Shown here: positions 1 to 12,300 of the stretch, piece by piece
How positions within the stretch are numbered: position 1 is the stretch's first letter
How the letters are laid out: each line of letters starts with the position of its first letter
Assembly: GCA_947623455.1 (NCBI GenBank)
Contig: OX392530.1
Location: 34,503,405 to 34,567,404, forward strand
Origin: Mimachlamys varia
Taxonomy: Eukaryota > Mollusca > Bivalvia > Pectinida > Pectinidae
Direction of reading: 5' to 3'
DNA: 64,000 nt
Made by a program: the position numbers and the translations under genes
Notes under the pieces: generated by a model
Database searches by the model: none
Told to the model about the DNA's origin: nothing
The model's input: only the letters and a program-made list of their open reading frames with translations

Positions 1-486
1 CATATCAAAATCTACCAAAAGTATACATTTTTGTAAAGTTAAATATCTATAGATTTCATTCAATGCAGAATATGTCAACAATTACCTATTTAGATTATTC
101 AGAATCACTGTACTTAGCCGGAACAAATTTTCGGTAGGGACTACAAACGTATGAAACACTTCGTGATAGGCTGATTTAGTTGTGTGATTCCTAAACCGCT
201 ATACAGGAATAAGATATGAGACATTTAAGTTCATCGTACTCTTTTAAAACAAAATCGTATACCTGTAACATAACTTATAACATGAGTTCTAATGATAAGT
301 GTGATATATTGATATTTTTTTTTCGTACATAGCTGACTTGCTAAACTCATCACGACCACAGTTAAAATAGATGTCCATATCACAGGTAAATTATGTTCCG
401 TTTTTGTATGATCAAATATAACAAACTAAAGTTTACTTTATTATAATTGAGGAGTGGCTGACAACAGTAAAACAATGTAAACTTAC
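1..486 (-). other. RPTP-1 intron 1 (partial)
   Basis: Sequence downstream (on the minus strand) of the RPTP-1 signal-peptide exon. It resembles RPTP-2 intron 1 (31753-32237) in patches, for example around 190-300. The fucolectin exon expected next is not inside the window. No other gene is seen. Confidence 0.6.
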
Positions 487-565
487 TACTCGTTCGGATC
501 CCTGGGAACAAACTCAACAGAAATATCCCAAACATTATCAACACAGTTCCTGTTGGCCTCTCCAT
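487..565 (-). CDS. RPTP-1 exon 1: signal peptide of a receptor tyrosine phosphatase
   Basis: The start codon is at 565-563 and is followed by 26 codons. A hydrophobic core (IMFGIFLLSLFPG) precedes a GTAAGT donor (486-481) that leaves phase 1. Length (79 nt), phase and sequence match RPTP-2 exon 1 closely (MERPTGTV against MERLTGTV). The rest of the gene lies left of the window, so nothing can be said about its integrity. An upstream in-frame ATG exists in both paralogues. I chose the inner ATG because it places the hydrophobic segment as a normal signal peptide. Confidence 0.7.
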
Positions 566-1330
566 TTCTAACGACCATATGTCACTAGCAGTGGTCAGAC
601 TCCTGTCCACGTACGAATGACCATACCATTTGGTCGTACGTATACACCAGCACTACACCTATAGTAACAGATTCAGACCAGGAAGTAGTCTAAATATGTA
701 ACGGGCAACACAGTGAGTAGTTTGTACACTTAAAAAGATTACAACTTATTAGTAGTATGACCGTTTATAGACCCATTCCAAAGGTTTTCTTTTGATTTGA
801 ATTCTTTACCTCGATCTTTTTAACGACATCAAAGACAATTTATCGATTAAATTATTACGTTATACACGGAAAAGCTACCAGACTGATTGTTAAGAAGATA
901 AGTTAATTCGTTTCGTGTGCACAAATACAGTACTATGATACCCTGTATGCACACCACTGTACATGTGGAGTACAAAACTAGCTAGACGATACCATTCATC
1001 GACCTGAGATCTCATAACTGTTAATGCAAAGAGTGACCTAACTCTATGTTAAATGCCAGCGATTCAATAGGACTTTAAAGGCAGTTTTATGGACTACCCG
1101 TTATGCGTCACTAATATTGGTGTAAGTCATACGAAGTTAGTTTTTACCAATACAGAAGTTTGATACGTCTGTCTTAATCATCAGCTAAACCATTATAGGC
1201 ATTGCACTATACTAAATCTGTTTAGTTGTAATTAAATTAAATCGCAAAATGTACTGTATAATAAACTATTTGTGTAATATGTATTATTGTCTTTGTTCCA
1301 AAACATACATAATTGTTCCAACATGGTAGT
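566..1330 (-). promoter_or_regulatory. Conserved upstream block of RPTP-1 (probable 5' UTR/promoter)
   Basis: This block aligns with 32317-33060 upstream of RPTP-2, with small indels. It is the only non-repetitive sequence directly upstream of both start codons, so the promoter is probably inside it. No core promoter motif was identified with confidence. Confidence 0.35.
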
Positions 1331-1790
1331 GGAACAAATATATAGAGGATATTCAATGGTTTACCGTTTAATATCAAATATATTTTACCTGTATGGCAAA
1401 TACTTTTTATATTTTCACGAGTGTGAATTTTGTTTTTTTTCCCATTTCGAAAGAGAACTTGAAATACTTTCATTATTTTTTTTCTTTATTTGCCTACTGG
1501 AAAGTAGCTAAGTTAGGCCTAATCCGTCGAAATTACAACTGATCGGGTTCAGTACACAGCTGATTGGGATAAGTTGATCGGAAAAGTTGAACTATTCTCA
1601 TCGTCCAATTAATTACTTGTTAAATCCTGCAGCAGTATCTCATCAATAACTACTGCTGTTGTCATTTCTTCAAGATCATCTTTCCCAAATAGACAAGTTC
1701 TAGCATACGACAACAATGCCGAGCCTTCAATGCCAAGGGAAATGGAGGACTTCGATTCGATCAAGGGGAACAACTCATACAAAAGTTCCG

Positions 1791-1997
1791 GTGTTACGTG
1801 AAAAAATGACCCGGGTGTAAAACTTCCCACCGTAGAAATCTACGGTTGGTCACGGGACGAATTACTTAAATATCGAGTGGGTCATTGTTGGCCGCGTAAG
1901 AATTCTACTGCGAAATAACGACCCCGGGTAACTTTTGTCACGTAGAATAATGACCATGGGTAGTGTTTTGATGCTGGGTCATTTTTTCAAGTTACAC
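1791..1997. mobile_element. MITE-like inverted-repeat element
   Basis: The left end 1791-1812 (gtgttacgtgaaaaaatgac plus cc) and right end 1976-1997 are inverted complements with two mismatches over 22 nt. A smaller hairpin (ccgtagaaatctacgg) lies inside. The target duplication is not clear and there is no coding capacity. Confidence 0.45.
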
Positions 1998-1998
1998 T

Positions 1999-2065
1999 GA
2001 CAAAACCTTATATTTTCACTGCAAAATCTTATACTTTCACTGCAAAATCTTATATTTTCCCTGCT
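1999..2065. repeat. Short tandem repeat, about 22-23 bp unit
   Basis: Three imperfect copies of aaaatcttatattttcactgc lie immediately right of the MITE-like element. Confidence 0.6.
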
Positions 2066-2569
2066 CATCACTGCAGTGAAAATAGAAATGTTATCAGTTT
2101 GATAATTATCTATATTTCACAGGCAAATATGTAATAAAAGTCTACATATAACAGTCTGTAAAAACAATCCGCACATAGTAAAACAACTTGTGCATGTATA
2201 ATAAATACAAGTATTTACATATTGTACTAGGGCTACACCATCATTTTAAAAGAAGTATTACATATGAGGCTACCTTACTCAGACAAACATGTACTTGGTC
2301 GACCGGTATTGGGCAGTCACGTAATCCTTTGTATTCAAAACCGATTATATGACGGCAGTCCCGACTCTTTCACCCCCTTGACCTAAATGCATGATTATCA
2401 TTTATACACCATAACATATCCTTAGTAATCGTATACATATATCGAGGGTGAACAGGTATGAATGACACAGAAAGTAGTGAGTAACAAATGCGGAAAGCGT
2501 AAAATGCATAGATAATACATAAAATAAATTTGATGTATCCACAAACTTTCTCCTGTTGATAAGTCTAGA

Positions 2570-3756
2570 TGTTCTGATATCTACTATACGCGTTCTGATG
2601 TATACTGTACACGTTCTGTTGTCTATTGTCCACGTTCTGATGTCTACTGTACACGTTATAATATCTACTGTACACGTTCTAATGTCTATTGTACATGTTT
2701 GATAAATACTCTACACGTTCTAATGTCTAATGAACACGTTCCGATGTCTATTATACACGTTCTGGTGTCTACTTTACACGTTCTAATGTCTACTGTACAC
2801 GTTCTGATGTCTACTGTACACCTTCTAATGTCTACTGTACACGTTCTGATGTCTACTGTACACGTACTGATGTCTACTGTACATGTTCTGATGTCTACTG
2901 TACACGTTCTGTTGTCTACTGTACACGTTCCGATGTCTACTATACACGTTCCGATATCTACTGTACATGTTCTTATGTCTATTGTGCACGTGCTGATGTC
3001 TACTGTACACATTCTGTTGTCTACTGTACACGTTCCGAAGTCTACTATACACGTTCCGATATCTGCTGTATATGTTCTGGGCCCGTATTCATGAAACCGT
3101 TCTCATGCTCAAGCATGTTCGTGTACCCACTGTACACGTTTCGATGTCTACTGTACACATTCTGATGTCTACTGTACACGTTCTGCTGTCTACTGTACAC
3201 ATTCTGATGTCTACTGTACACGTGCTTGTGTCTACTGTACACGTTCTGATGTCTACTGTACACGTGCTGTTGTCTATTGTACACGTTTTAATGTCTACTT
3301 TACATGTTCTGATGTCCACTGTACATGTGATGTTGTCTACTGTACACGTTCCGATGTCTACTTTACACGATCTGATGCCTACTTTACACGTTCTGATCTT
3401 TACCGTTCATGTTCTGAAGAATACTGTACATATTCTGATGTCTCCTGTACAGGTTCTATGTTCTACTGTACAGGTTAAGATGTCTATTGTTCCCGTTCAG
3501 ATGGATACTGTACACGTTCTGATGAATACTGTACACGTTCTGATGAATACTGTACACGTTCTGATGAATACTGTACACGTTATGATGTCTACTGTACACG
3601 TTCTGATCTCTACTGTAGATGCTCTGGTATCTATCGTTCACGTTCAGATGAATACTGTACAAGTTATGATGAATACTGTACACATGCTGATGTCTTTTGT
3701 ACGAGTTCTGATGAATACTGTACATGTTCTGATGGATACTCTACATATTACAGAAT
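2570..3756. repeat. 21-bp minisatellite A (spacer between RPTP-2 and RPTP-1)
   Basis: About 56 imperfect copies of a 21-bp unit (consensus gatgtctactgtacacgttc plus t). Because 21 is seven codons and the unit lacks stops in several frames, long repetitive ORFs appear on both strands; they are by-products. Unit variants use gaatac for tctact near the right end. A non-repeat interruption lies at 3066-3135. The array sits at the same position relative to the genes as the larger array at 33590-39600. Confidence 0.95.
3066..3135. repeat. Non-repeat interruption in minisatellite A
   Basis: Contains gggcccgtattcatgaaac, which breaks the 21-bp periodicity. It looks like a small inserted fragment, possibly a MITE end; no target duplication was resolved. 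Confidence 0.35.
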
Positions 3757-4080
3757 TTGAGTTCAAACTTAAAGTCAGTTAAAGTTTTTTGCAAAATTTG
3801 TACAAAACAATAAAATGTATTTTGATGTTTATCCATATAAGTTTGATGCCACCACATTTATATGTTGTTGGGTTATATAACTCTATCTAAAAACAAAAAA
3901 ATGATTGTGAAGTATATGATATGAAGAAGCATGATGCATTAATAAGTATAATTCCTTTCTGTACAAGCGACTGTAATACAATTATGCGAATCTTAATTGT
4001 TCAGAACATATGACATATTATTAAACATAATTTTTATACAATAAGTGAGAATGCCATATTTTTTAAATATGATGCTTATA

Positions 4081-5622
4081 TACTGAAACGAAAAAGAAAC
4101 GCAACATGGAAAATTGTGATTAATTTTGTATTAAATGTACATATCTGTATAAAAATCGCCGATATAAACATGCAACCTGCCTAACACCCATACCAATCTT
4201 CAAAATCACCCAAGTGTGACTAGAGACCTATGCACTTCCGGCGCGGTAAAAACATCAAAAACCGTGCCTGTACAAACATATGCGTTCTTTTTTCATTCAA
4301 ACCAGTATCAATTCATCACTAACATTGAGCCACATCATCGCCAATACTTTTGCAAACAATAATTCCTTTTACAATTATGCCACGGTTATCAAAGGTTGAT
4401 AGAGGACGTGCTATAGCGATGCTTCTGGCAGGGAACACGCAACTTCACGTCGCTCGACAATTCAGAGTTCACAAATCGACTATTAGTCGATTAGTTTCAC
4501 GTCTTAACGCAACAGGAAGAGTCGATGACCAGCCGAGATCAGGACGTCCACGCGTAACGTCGCGACGTCAAGACCGGGTTCTTAGGTTGGCACACCTGCG
4601 TAACAGGAGATTAACGGCCGCTGAAACGGCAAGGAATACGATTGGTAATCATAACCGTCGAATTCATCCCCAAACAGTGATCAACAGACTGCGTGAGGCT
4701 AATTTGCGTGCAAGGCGACAGTACGTTGGTTTACCACTAACACCGCAACGTCGAGCACGTCGTATGCAATGGGCAACGGCACATATGCCCAGACGTTTTC
4801 CTATGAGACGTTGGAGGTCTATGCTCTTCACCGATGAATCTCGATTCACGTTATTTCGAGCAGATGGCCGTCAACGTGTGTACCGGCGTCGAGGCGAACG
4901 TTTTGCTGACGCCTGTGTTTTGGAACACGACCGATTTGGGGGTGGATCAGTAATGGTTTGGGCGGGAATCTCCCATGGTTTGAAGACGCCTTTGGTGATA
5001 GTCAATGGGAATTTAACGGCCGTACGCTATCGGGATGAGATCCTTAGGCCCCATGTTGTGCCGTTTGTTAGGCAGCATCATCTAACCTTTCAGCAAGATA
5101 ACGCGAGACCACACGCTGCAAGAGTCTGTAGAGACTTTCTTGCGACACAGAACATTGCTCCTATAGATTGGCCTCCATATAGCCCCGACCTGTCCCCAAT
5201 CGAGCATTTGTGGGATGAATTAGACAGAAGAATTCGAAATCGCCGTAACCCCCCAAATACCCTCCCTCAGTTAGCAAATGCACTCGTCCAAGAATGGAAT
5301 AACATTCCAATACGGAAAGTCAATGCCCTGATGAACTCAATGCAACAAAGAATTAGAGATGTGATAACTGTTCGAGGAGGACACACACGATATTAGGGCA
5401 CGGTTTCAAAACTGCTGCCATTTCAACTTGGATTCACGTAGGGTACTACCAATCATGACCTTCTAGCAAAGTGACCTGTTCTTAAAAATCTCTAAATATT
5501 GAATAAGGATGTTACATCAATATTCAATATTAACTATTACATATGAAATTTAAACATAATGCTCACAATTATTATTTTATTAAACCTACAATTTGAAGTT
5601 GCGTTTCTTTTTCGTTTCAGTA
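4081..5622 (+). mobile_element. Tc1/mariner-superfamily DNA transposon, apparently complete
   Basis: The ends are 25-bp perfect inverted repeats (4081-4105 and 5598-5622; tactgaaacgaaaaagaaac...). TA dinucleotides flank it at 4079-4080 and 5623-5624. The paralogous spacer at 39609-39630 reads gatgcttatagtttagggta, which is the same flank with one TA and no element. That gives an empty site and fixes the boundaries: length 1542 bp. The element holds one uninterrupted transposase ORF and is visibly more GC-rich than its surroundings. Confidence 0.95.
4350..5396 (+). CDS. Tc1-family DD34E transposase
   Basis: A 348-residue intact ORF between the inverted ends. Residues about 10-120 form the paired-like helix-turn-helix DNA-binding region (VARQFRVHKSTISRLVSRL, then the GRPR hook-like motif near 65-68). 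The catalytic DDE triad is visible as D162 (FTDESRF), D250 (QQDNARPH) and E285 (SPIEHLW). There are 34 residues between the second D and the E, as in Tc1 elements. The YSPDLSPIEHLWDEL stretch is typical. Translation may start at the second Met (codon 10, MPRLSKV) rather than the first. Lack of stops and perfect ends suggest recent activity. It would cut and paste its own element at TA sites. Confidence 0.95.
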   Translation: MQTIIPFTIMPRLSKVDRGRAIAMLLAGNTQLHVARQFRVHKSTISRLVSRLNATGRVDDQPRSGRPRVTSRRQDRVLRLAHLRNRRLTAAETARNTIGNHNRRIHPQTVINRLREANLRARRQYVGLPLTPQRRARRMQWATAHMPRRFPMRRWRSMLFTDESRFTLFRADGRQRVYRRRGERFADACVLEHDRFGGGSVMVWAGISHGLKTPLVIVNGNLTAVRYRDEILRPHVVPFVRQHHLTFQQDNARPHAARVCRDFLATQNIAPIDWPPYSPDLSPIEHLWDELDRRIRNRRNPPNTLPQLANALVQEWNNIPIRKVNALMNSMQQRIRDVITVRGGHTRY

Positions 5623-5624
5623 TA

Positions 5625-6273
5625 GTTTAGGGTAGTATAACCTATTATAGAGTAACTTATTTAAACCAGATGTAATTTATTTATTTTTTATCTGAGTTCA
5701 GAGGGAACTATTGGAACCGAACTATATGGCCAGAATAGACAGGGATTCGGGTTAGACAAGGACCGGTTTAGACAAGTTATACTGTATCAAGTTTAATTCT
5801 TTATGATTATAACAAAAAAATATTTTCCAACACCCTATGAGAGCTTTTCATTTCTGGCATCAAAGTTAAAACTTCTAGGAATTTAATTTTGGTTCCAACC
5901 AAAGAGGTTTAATGTCATATTTATTTTAATATCTTTAGTGAAATTTAAAAAAAATCAAGAGATTGTGTCTATAATGATAAGAAATGCACTAGTTTGAGTA
6001 ATGTGGTACTAATCATTCGTTTGAAAACCTGTACATATCACTAATATTATTCTCTACATGTAAATACAATGGCAAATCCTCAGGTAAGGTATCAAGACAA
6101 GTGCACTGAAGCTGTGAACAAACAGGACAATCACAATGTCCCCACAAAGTGTTGGAACAAAATCATGTTATTATCGTGATCATCATCAACCTTCTGTTAT
6201 TCTATAAGTTAGAAGCTATAAACACAGAAATGTAACACTTGTGTCCAGAAGAACAATGCACAGAATCTTTACA
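5625..6273 (-). other. RPTP-2 3' flank / probable 3' UTR
   Basis: Aligns with 39619-40298 downstream of RPTP-3. The part at 5690-5780 resembles 7430-7530 (agagggaa...ggtttagacag), so an old dispersed repeat is likely. No other gene is seen. Confidence 0.45.
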
Positions 6274-6384
6274 TCATGGATTGTTCTGGTAAACTGCTTC
6301 TTCGTTTTGGTATGCGTTGTAGCAACTGTTGTTCATTGTTCGAAAATAGGCTTTCACAGCATCCCATGTATATTGGTACTGGTC
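6274..6384 (-). CDS. RPTP-2 exon 31 (last): end of PTP D2 and C-terminal tail
   Basis: The acceptor TTTCAG precedes GAC (phase 0). There are 36 codons then TGA at 6276-6274. The segment starts [14 protein letters not shown], the final helix of D2. The tail has AYQNEE and VYQNNP, two YxN motifs that could bind Grb2-type SH2 domains when phosphorylated (inference). Confidence 0.88.
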   Translation of the reverse strand, partial: DQYQYTWDAVKAYFRTMNNSCYNAYQNEEAVYQNNP

Positions 6385-9300
6385 CTGAAACATCAACACC
6401 AGTGAAACAATTACATTTCATCATATAAACGTATTCAATTGTTACACTAGGACTAAATATGACAGGATCTTAAACATCGCTTTTTCTATGTAACTATATT
6501 CTATTATATTGTATAGTATGATATATGAAATAATAAATACCATAGAAGCAATAAACTGTGGACGCCGGATCTGCAGCTGCCTTGTGGTAGCGTACACGTC
6601 CATATCTGTCTCAATGTCCAGTCTCTCCAACGTTGTACTAATCAGACAATACAGGCCACAGCGTTTTGATCCATCCCTGAACAACAACACAAATCCAATA
6701 TCAATAGCTACCTGCAGTAAACATATTTAAGTTTTGTTGAGAAGTAGTTTCCACATTTATTTTCTTAAAAAGGTTATCTTTTCATGAGAGAAAATATAAC
6801 GCTCTTTAATAATAAAATCATTCCTTTGCACATATTACGACTTTCTATAGCGTATAGGCTATTCACAATCAATAATAATAGTATATTCCTTTGTTCATAT
6901 AACGACTTTCTATAACTTATATAATATGCATATTCAATGATAATAATTTTCCTTTATACATATTATGACTTTCTATAGCTTATATGGTATGATAATCTTT
7001 GCTCTGAGTAGGAATTCTTCTAGAAGGTATCTGAAAAAAATTAATTTGATTGTATTGTTTTTGAACGATGACGTACACACACGTAACCACGATTGGTGCG
7101 TCCTCCTGAGACATCATCCATGCCTCTACCAGATAATGGAGTTTACACAGGACAATCTGATTTGATGGAATGGCCGAATCCTTTGTCCAACTATTGACCT
7201 GGAACAGCTTGACTCTATGATTAGTCTGACATTGCTGAAACGAAACCAACACTATATACTATAATCTGATCAGCTACTGCTTTATGATATATACAAAGGT
7301 GCATAATGCAGGGATGAAGAAATTACGGTTAATGGGAATATATTTAATGTAAAATGTATTTACAGCAAAATCTGTTGAAACCGGATGTCGACAGGACCAA
7401 AACATTGACTAGTTTACACAGTTGTCCGAAATAATATATAATTTAAGAGGGAAATACCGGGAACAAATAATAAGGCCGGGATATATAGGATTTCGGATTA
7501 GACACGGGGCTGGTTTAGACAGGTCTGACTTGTACACAATGTTTGTATTAACCTTATGATAGATCTCCAGCATTGATGCAGTGATGCCAACATCACATTG
7601 TTCAACTGACATCGACCGTATCTCAAATGGAGGAGCAGACTTGACCTTGGAGTGCTCGGGCCACCACGGAGTTTCCTGATATAACAAAATGTTTTTCACA
7701 TTTTGATTATTTTATACAGTCGTAAAGTTTGAAGTTTGTAAAAATGTTTCAAACACACCTTAAGTATTTTTTTATTTTGATTTAATCTAAGTTTATTGTA
7801 ACTGCACATGTTTAATTTCCCAAGTGTCGGAAATTTTACATATATTTGTATGTAAAGTCTATTCGTCCCAAATCATTTATCAATTCCTTATAAAATAATG
7901 GCTGAAGTTAACTTAGAGATATGAGTGCGCTTCTTTAAATAATTAAAATGTGTATAAATATATATTATTTTGTAAATGTGATAAATCAGTCACTGGTATA
8001 AATGTGTTTGCTACTGTTCAGAGAGTTGATAATGGTTTTAATGGAAACTACATTTACAATGTACAAGTCACAGAGAGTTGTATTTATTCTGATACAGCTA
8101 ATATATTACATGCACATTTAGCCAAACATGTAAAAACAGCAGTCATGACTTCAATATGAATATTTTGGGGGGAAAAACACAATAACAACCTTTGAATGAG
8201 AGACCCGTTAATGATCCTGATATCAACCAACCTTTCCGTCAACAGAATCCTCCAGACAGACGATAGTACTTGAGCGATAGTCAGTCACCATGGTCCAGAA
8301 GTTCACAAGTGTATGTGGCAGAGGGAACTGAGTTACCAAGTACTTCAGGTGGTGCCGGAAGCTCTGGTGTTCATGCATGAAAACAAGTTTTAACTTTAAC
8401 AAACACTCATGAAAAGGAGAGGTTTTAGGGCGTCAACATAAGGATGTTTCGTTTGGGGAGGTTGCAGAATGTCAATTTCGATGAATGTTTAGGAATTTAA
8501 AGTTTATAAATGTGCAAATGAAATATTAAAACAAATAAAGCATTGAATAATAAAGATAATTTTACACTGAAGTAAACTATTTAAATTATATTACTAATAA
8601 CGGAATTGCCTGGTGCTGTATTGCAAATTTGGCCTCTGCAGGTATATGCAGATGGCAAATGTGATGAGCCAAACATGAATTAATATCTTGCGTCGAATCC
8701 AATGCCATGACACAATAATATCTGCGATATTTGCTAGGACATTATAAAAAATACATTTGAGTTCTTCGTAAAATCCAATTTGTATCGCAATTTAAAAAAA
8801 AAATCATCACACTCGAAAATCATACTATATGTTAACTGTTGTATATAACGGAACATTTAATTAATATGTGTATCAATATAACGCGTAGAGATGGACTCTA
8901 CAATTGTATCTGCAATGTGTTCATACCGGAAGTTTAACGGCGTTGATGTAGTTAGTCGTCTGAGAAATCAGCGAGCATAAGATTACTCTGTAATTGTCGT
9001 CTGTTACAAGAAACAAATGCACATATCAAATGTGAAACTAAAATTAAATTTTTTAGAAAAAATATTTATGATGATACTGACAGAGTTGCCGTTTCTTTAA
9101 TTGACATTAAGAAACGAAAATTTTCATAATTAAAAGAGCTATTCAATTCTCCATTTTATCCTGTATTTGAAATGTCAACTCTTACAAGGTATTGTAATAA
9201 TAACGTTAATTTCATTACGGAAAACAATGTCGAATGACATTTGTTTTTAATGTATAATATCAAAGAAACCTTAGAAAATCGTCTGATATTTTTTAGACAA

Positions 9301-12300
9301 GGCCCCTTCATATACATATAATCGTTTAAGTAAGTATTGTGTACCTGGTAGAATATCCATGTCGCGGTTCTTGTCCCTGTTCTCTGTAGACTTGGCAGAC
9401 ACGTATATTAAACGTTTCTCACTGAATGCCTTGACGTCTTTAAGAGTCTGTGAAATAATTATTTAATTAATAATCATTTCAGATTGAAAAGAAGGAGGAA
9501 AATGAATAAGTCTCCATGTAAATCTTTCCTTTGTTCATATTTTGCCCCAAGTTTGATCGATTTTCAGTTCGGATTATGATTTTGTTACTGCCTCGGTATT
9601 CTCTTATCTTTTTTTAGTGGTGATATTGAGCGTTTCTTAAATTATTCTGATGTACCTGGAATTCCTTTCTGCGTTGTTTTTGGTTTACAGGAACTTCATA
9701 AACATCGCTTTCGCCTGGGCTGATTACTTCTGTCTTTGTTTGAAGGCTGTTCGGGAAGTTGAGTCCTTCTAGGAGAGCCAGATGGAGTGCTTTGTATTGT
9801 TTCTGGAAATATACACACAGCTTTGATCGTAAGGCAAGATTGTAAAATCATGGTAAGGTTACTGGATTATACAGTCCACACTTAACGAGAATGTCGATTC
9901 TCAAGAGACGTTTTATTTAACTCAATTTAGATATCCTACATATCTTTAATTTTTGTTCGTGTATTATATAACAAACACACTGATCATTGTATAATACATA
10001 CCACAGTTTGGACCATATTCATTCGATTGTTCCTCATGATTTTAACATATCCATGCATGTCTATCATGTCTGCCGTCTTTCCTGCTTCCAACAAGGCATC
10101 TAATGCTATCAGAGTTCCTGTCCTCCCGATTCCAGCACTGTGCAAAATATGATACATATTTTGAGATTATATTATTTAGATTTAAATATGACACTTATTT
10201 AGAGATAGTATGATATAAGTTTGTTATACATTTTGTAAGAAGGTAACTGCTGAACCAATAGATAGGCTGCACAATGGAGACAGAACATGCGCTTTAACCA
10301 AAACAATATTTGACTTATTTTGTCTTAAAGATATACGCAAATGTCAGCATTTTAAATTTGTAAAATGTATTGTAAGGAAAACGACGCTAGGCCTAAAAAC
10401 CACACATATTATCTAACCATCAGTGTTTTCAAGTTATGGACATTTCCGATTGGGATAAGGCCAAGATCAATTATAACTTTTTTTTAGGTCTACGGAGTTC
10501 TTAACAAATCGCATATGAGTGAACAGGAATAGAATAAATTGATTATCGAACTTTGAAATGATTTTCAGATTATGTTCATTAACTTTGCATCAAAGTAAAA
10601 GTTTAATGAATTTGACTTATTATCACAATGCCATTTGGATGAAATCCGTCAATCTCTTAGCTTTAACTATTTATCCAATGTTTCCTCTTGGAAGACGGCT
10701 TCTTCCTATCAACTGCGAACTTGTTATCATCATGATAACTAGAGTTGTATTACATATCATAAAAGATAATTAGGAAAGGATACGATTCGTAGACTTGACA
10801 TATATACATGAACAGCCTACTAGACAGATCCATACATTGTAATACTTACACGTCTATGTTTAAGCGTGATGACCCTCACGACGTAGAAGGCGTAATGTTT
10901 TTCGGATTTCAGGGTGATGTTGAATGTCGCAGTGTTGATCGGGTCGTCCATGTTGGGCCAATACTTGAAGCATTTGTTCTGATTTAACAGTACGAGGAAT
11001 GGAAACTCGGCTATAAACACTGTTTTATTGTTTCAGAATTACTAATTCAACACATCAAACAATTTATTGTATGTGATAATGATTTAAATTTTAACAAAAT
11101 AGCAAATGGACTTATATTTTGATAAAATCAACGTGTAAGCTGTTATTAATTTTAAGTTATATTTTTGTTAAATCTAAAGAAAACACATATAGCTTTACTT
11201 TTCCGAGGGTTTCATTTAGCTTAATTATAATCATGCAATATTTGTTGCATAAAAATCTTACTTTTCCATTTTCGTATAAATTAGCCAACATCGCTATCGT
11301 TTGACATTTCTGTTGCCAAATCATCAGCCAATACGTCTCATAAGTCTTTGTCTTTGGACCTACATTAAAAAAATTGCATAGTTTTAAATTATCCTTTTAT
11401 TAACTCGTATGGTTTTCATTAAATATCTACTCTACTTGATAAAATGAAATTGCTAAATGCAAAGGTATTGAACATAATTATAAATAAAATTCGTATGACC
11501 TATTCAATCAATGCACTTGATTAAGAATGATTAAGAGTAATCAAGTTACCTTGAACTGCAATGTAGACTTTTGATCTGGATGTGCTCTACAAAAGTAAAA
11601 TTGTATTATAATAAAAAGGTCTTTTCATCCTAATTAATTACTGAGGACATATTAATATTGTTACAAATAGCCAAAACGGCACAAATTATATCAGCATACG
11701 AGAGAAACGTTTCGAGCTGTGCATTTGAAATGACCTCACCGAATGGGGTCCTCAGTGGAATAACCTTTACAAATCTGGTCAAATTACATATATCATTTTA
11801 TTAGAAAATATATACTTATTAATTCTGTTGACGTTGCTTTATCAAATTGTTTGTCTGCTTACTTTTAGCAATTACAAACCATAACACGTTTATTTTATAT
11901 TAATATAGAGAATCAAGATCTTACGTCGTCGATATAGTTTGCGTTGATATAATCTGATCCCGGTTTCGAACCCTGGTCCTTGATAATCACCCTGGAGTGG
12001 TCGTCTGCAGAAAAGCAATGGAATTACGTTAAACTATTGGTACCACATGTATGTATATCAGGCATGGTCGGGTGTATTATGCAAATTGAAATTTCTTTAA
12101 TTCCACCGCGTTATCTCAATATTAACGGCACGGCAATAAAAAACACTTGGAGACTTCTGAGTATTCGAGTAACGTGAGTTTTAATGTAAAAGCTGAAGGT
12201 TGGCTGGACCCGAGGAAATATTTCGAATTTAGTAGAGTATTTGAGTTATTGATGAGTTCAATAATGAAATATTGGGCTGTATCATTCATTCAATCATTAC

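Larger units (their letters stand above)
1340..2130. other. Spacer segment present beside RPTP-1 but absent beside RPTP-2
   Basis: Flanking sequence continues in the RPTP-2 upstream region near 33085 without this roughly 0.8-kb block. It is therefore an insertion here or a deletion there. It contains the inverted-repeat element at 1791-1997 and a short ORF (1609-1830, minus) that I do not recognise. Confidence 0.45.

Noticed and set aside
1609..1830. 73-codon minus-strand ORF
   Set aside because: No recognised family or signals, and it runs into the inverted end of the MITE-like element; absent from the paralogous promoter region.
2686..3782. Heptad-like repeat ORFs in minisatellite A
   Set aside because: Same cause as above; period 21 nt, no independent coding evidence.
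10138..10849. A diverged exon 22 still hidden in RPTP-2
   Set aside because: Both strands were read for KWPD, VVHC or similar; none was found, and alignment with RPTP-3 shows the segment missing.
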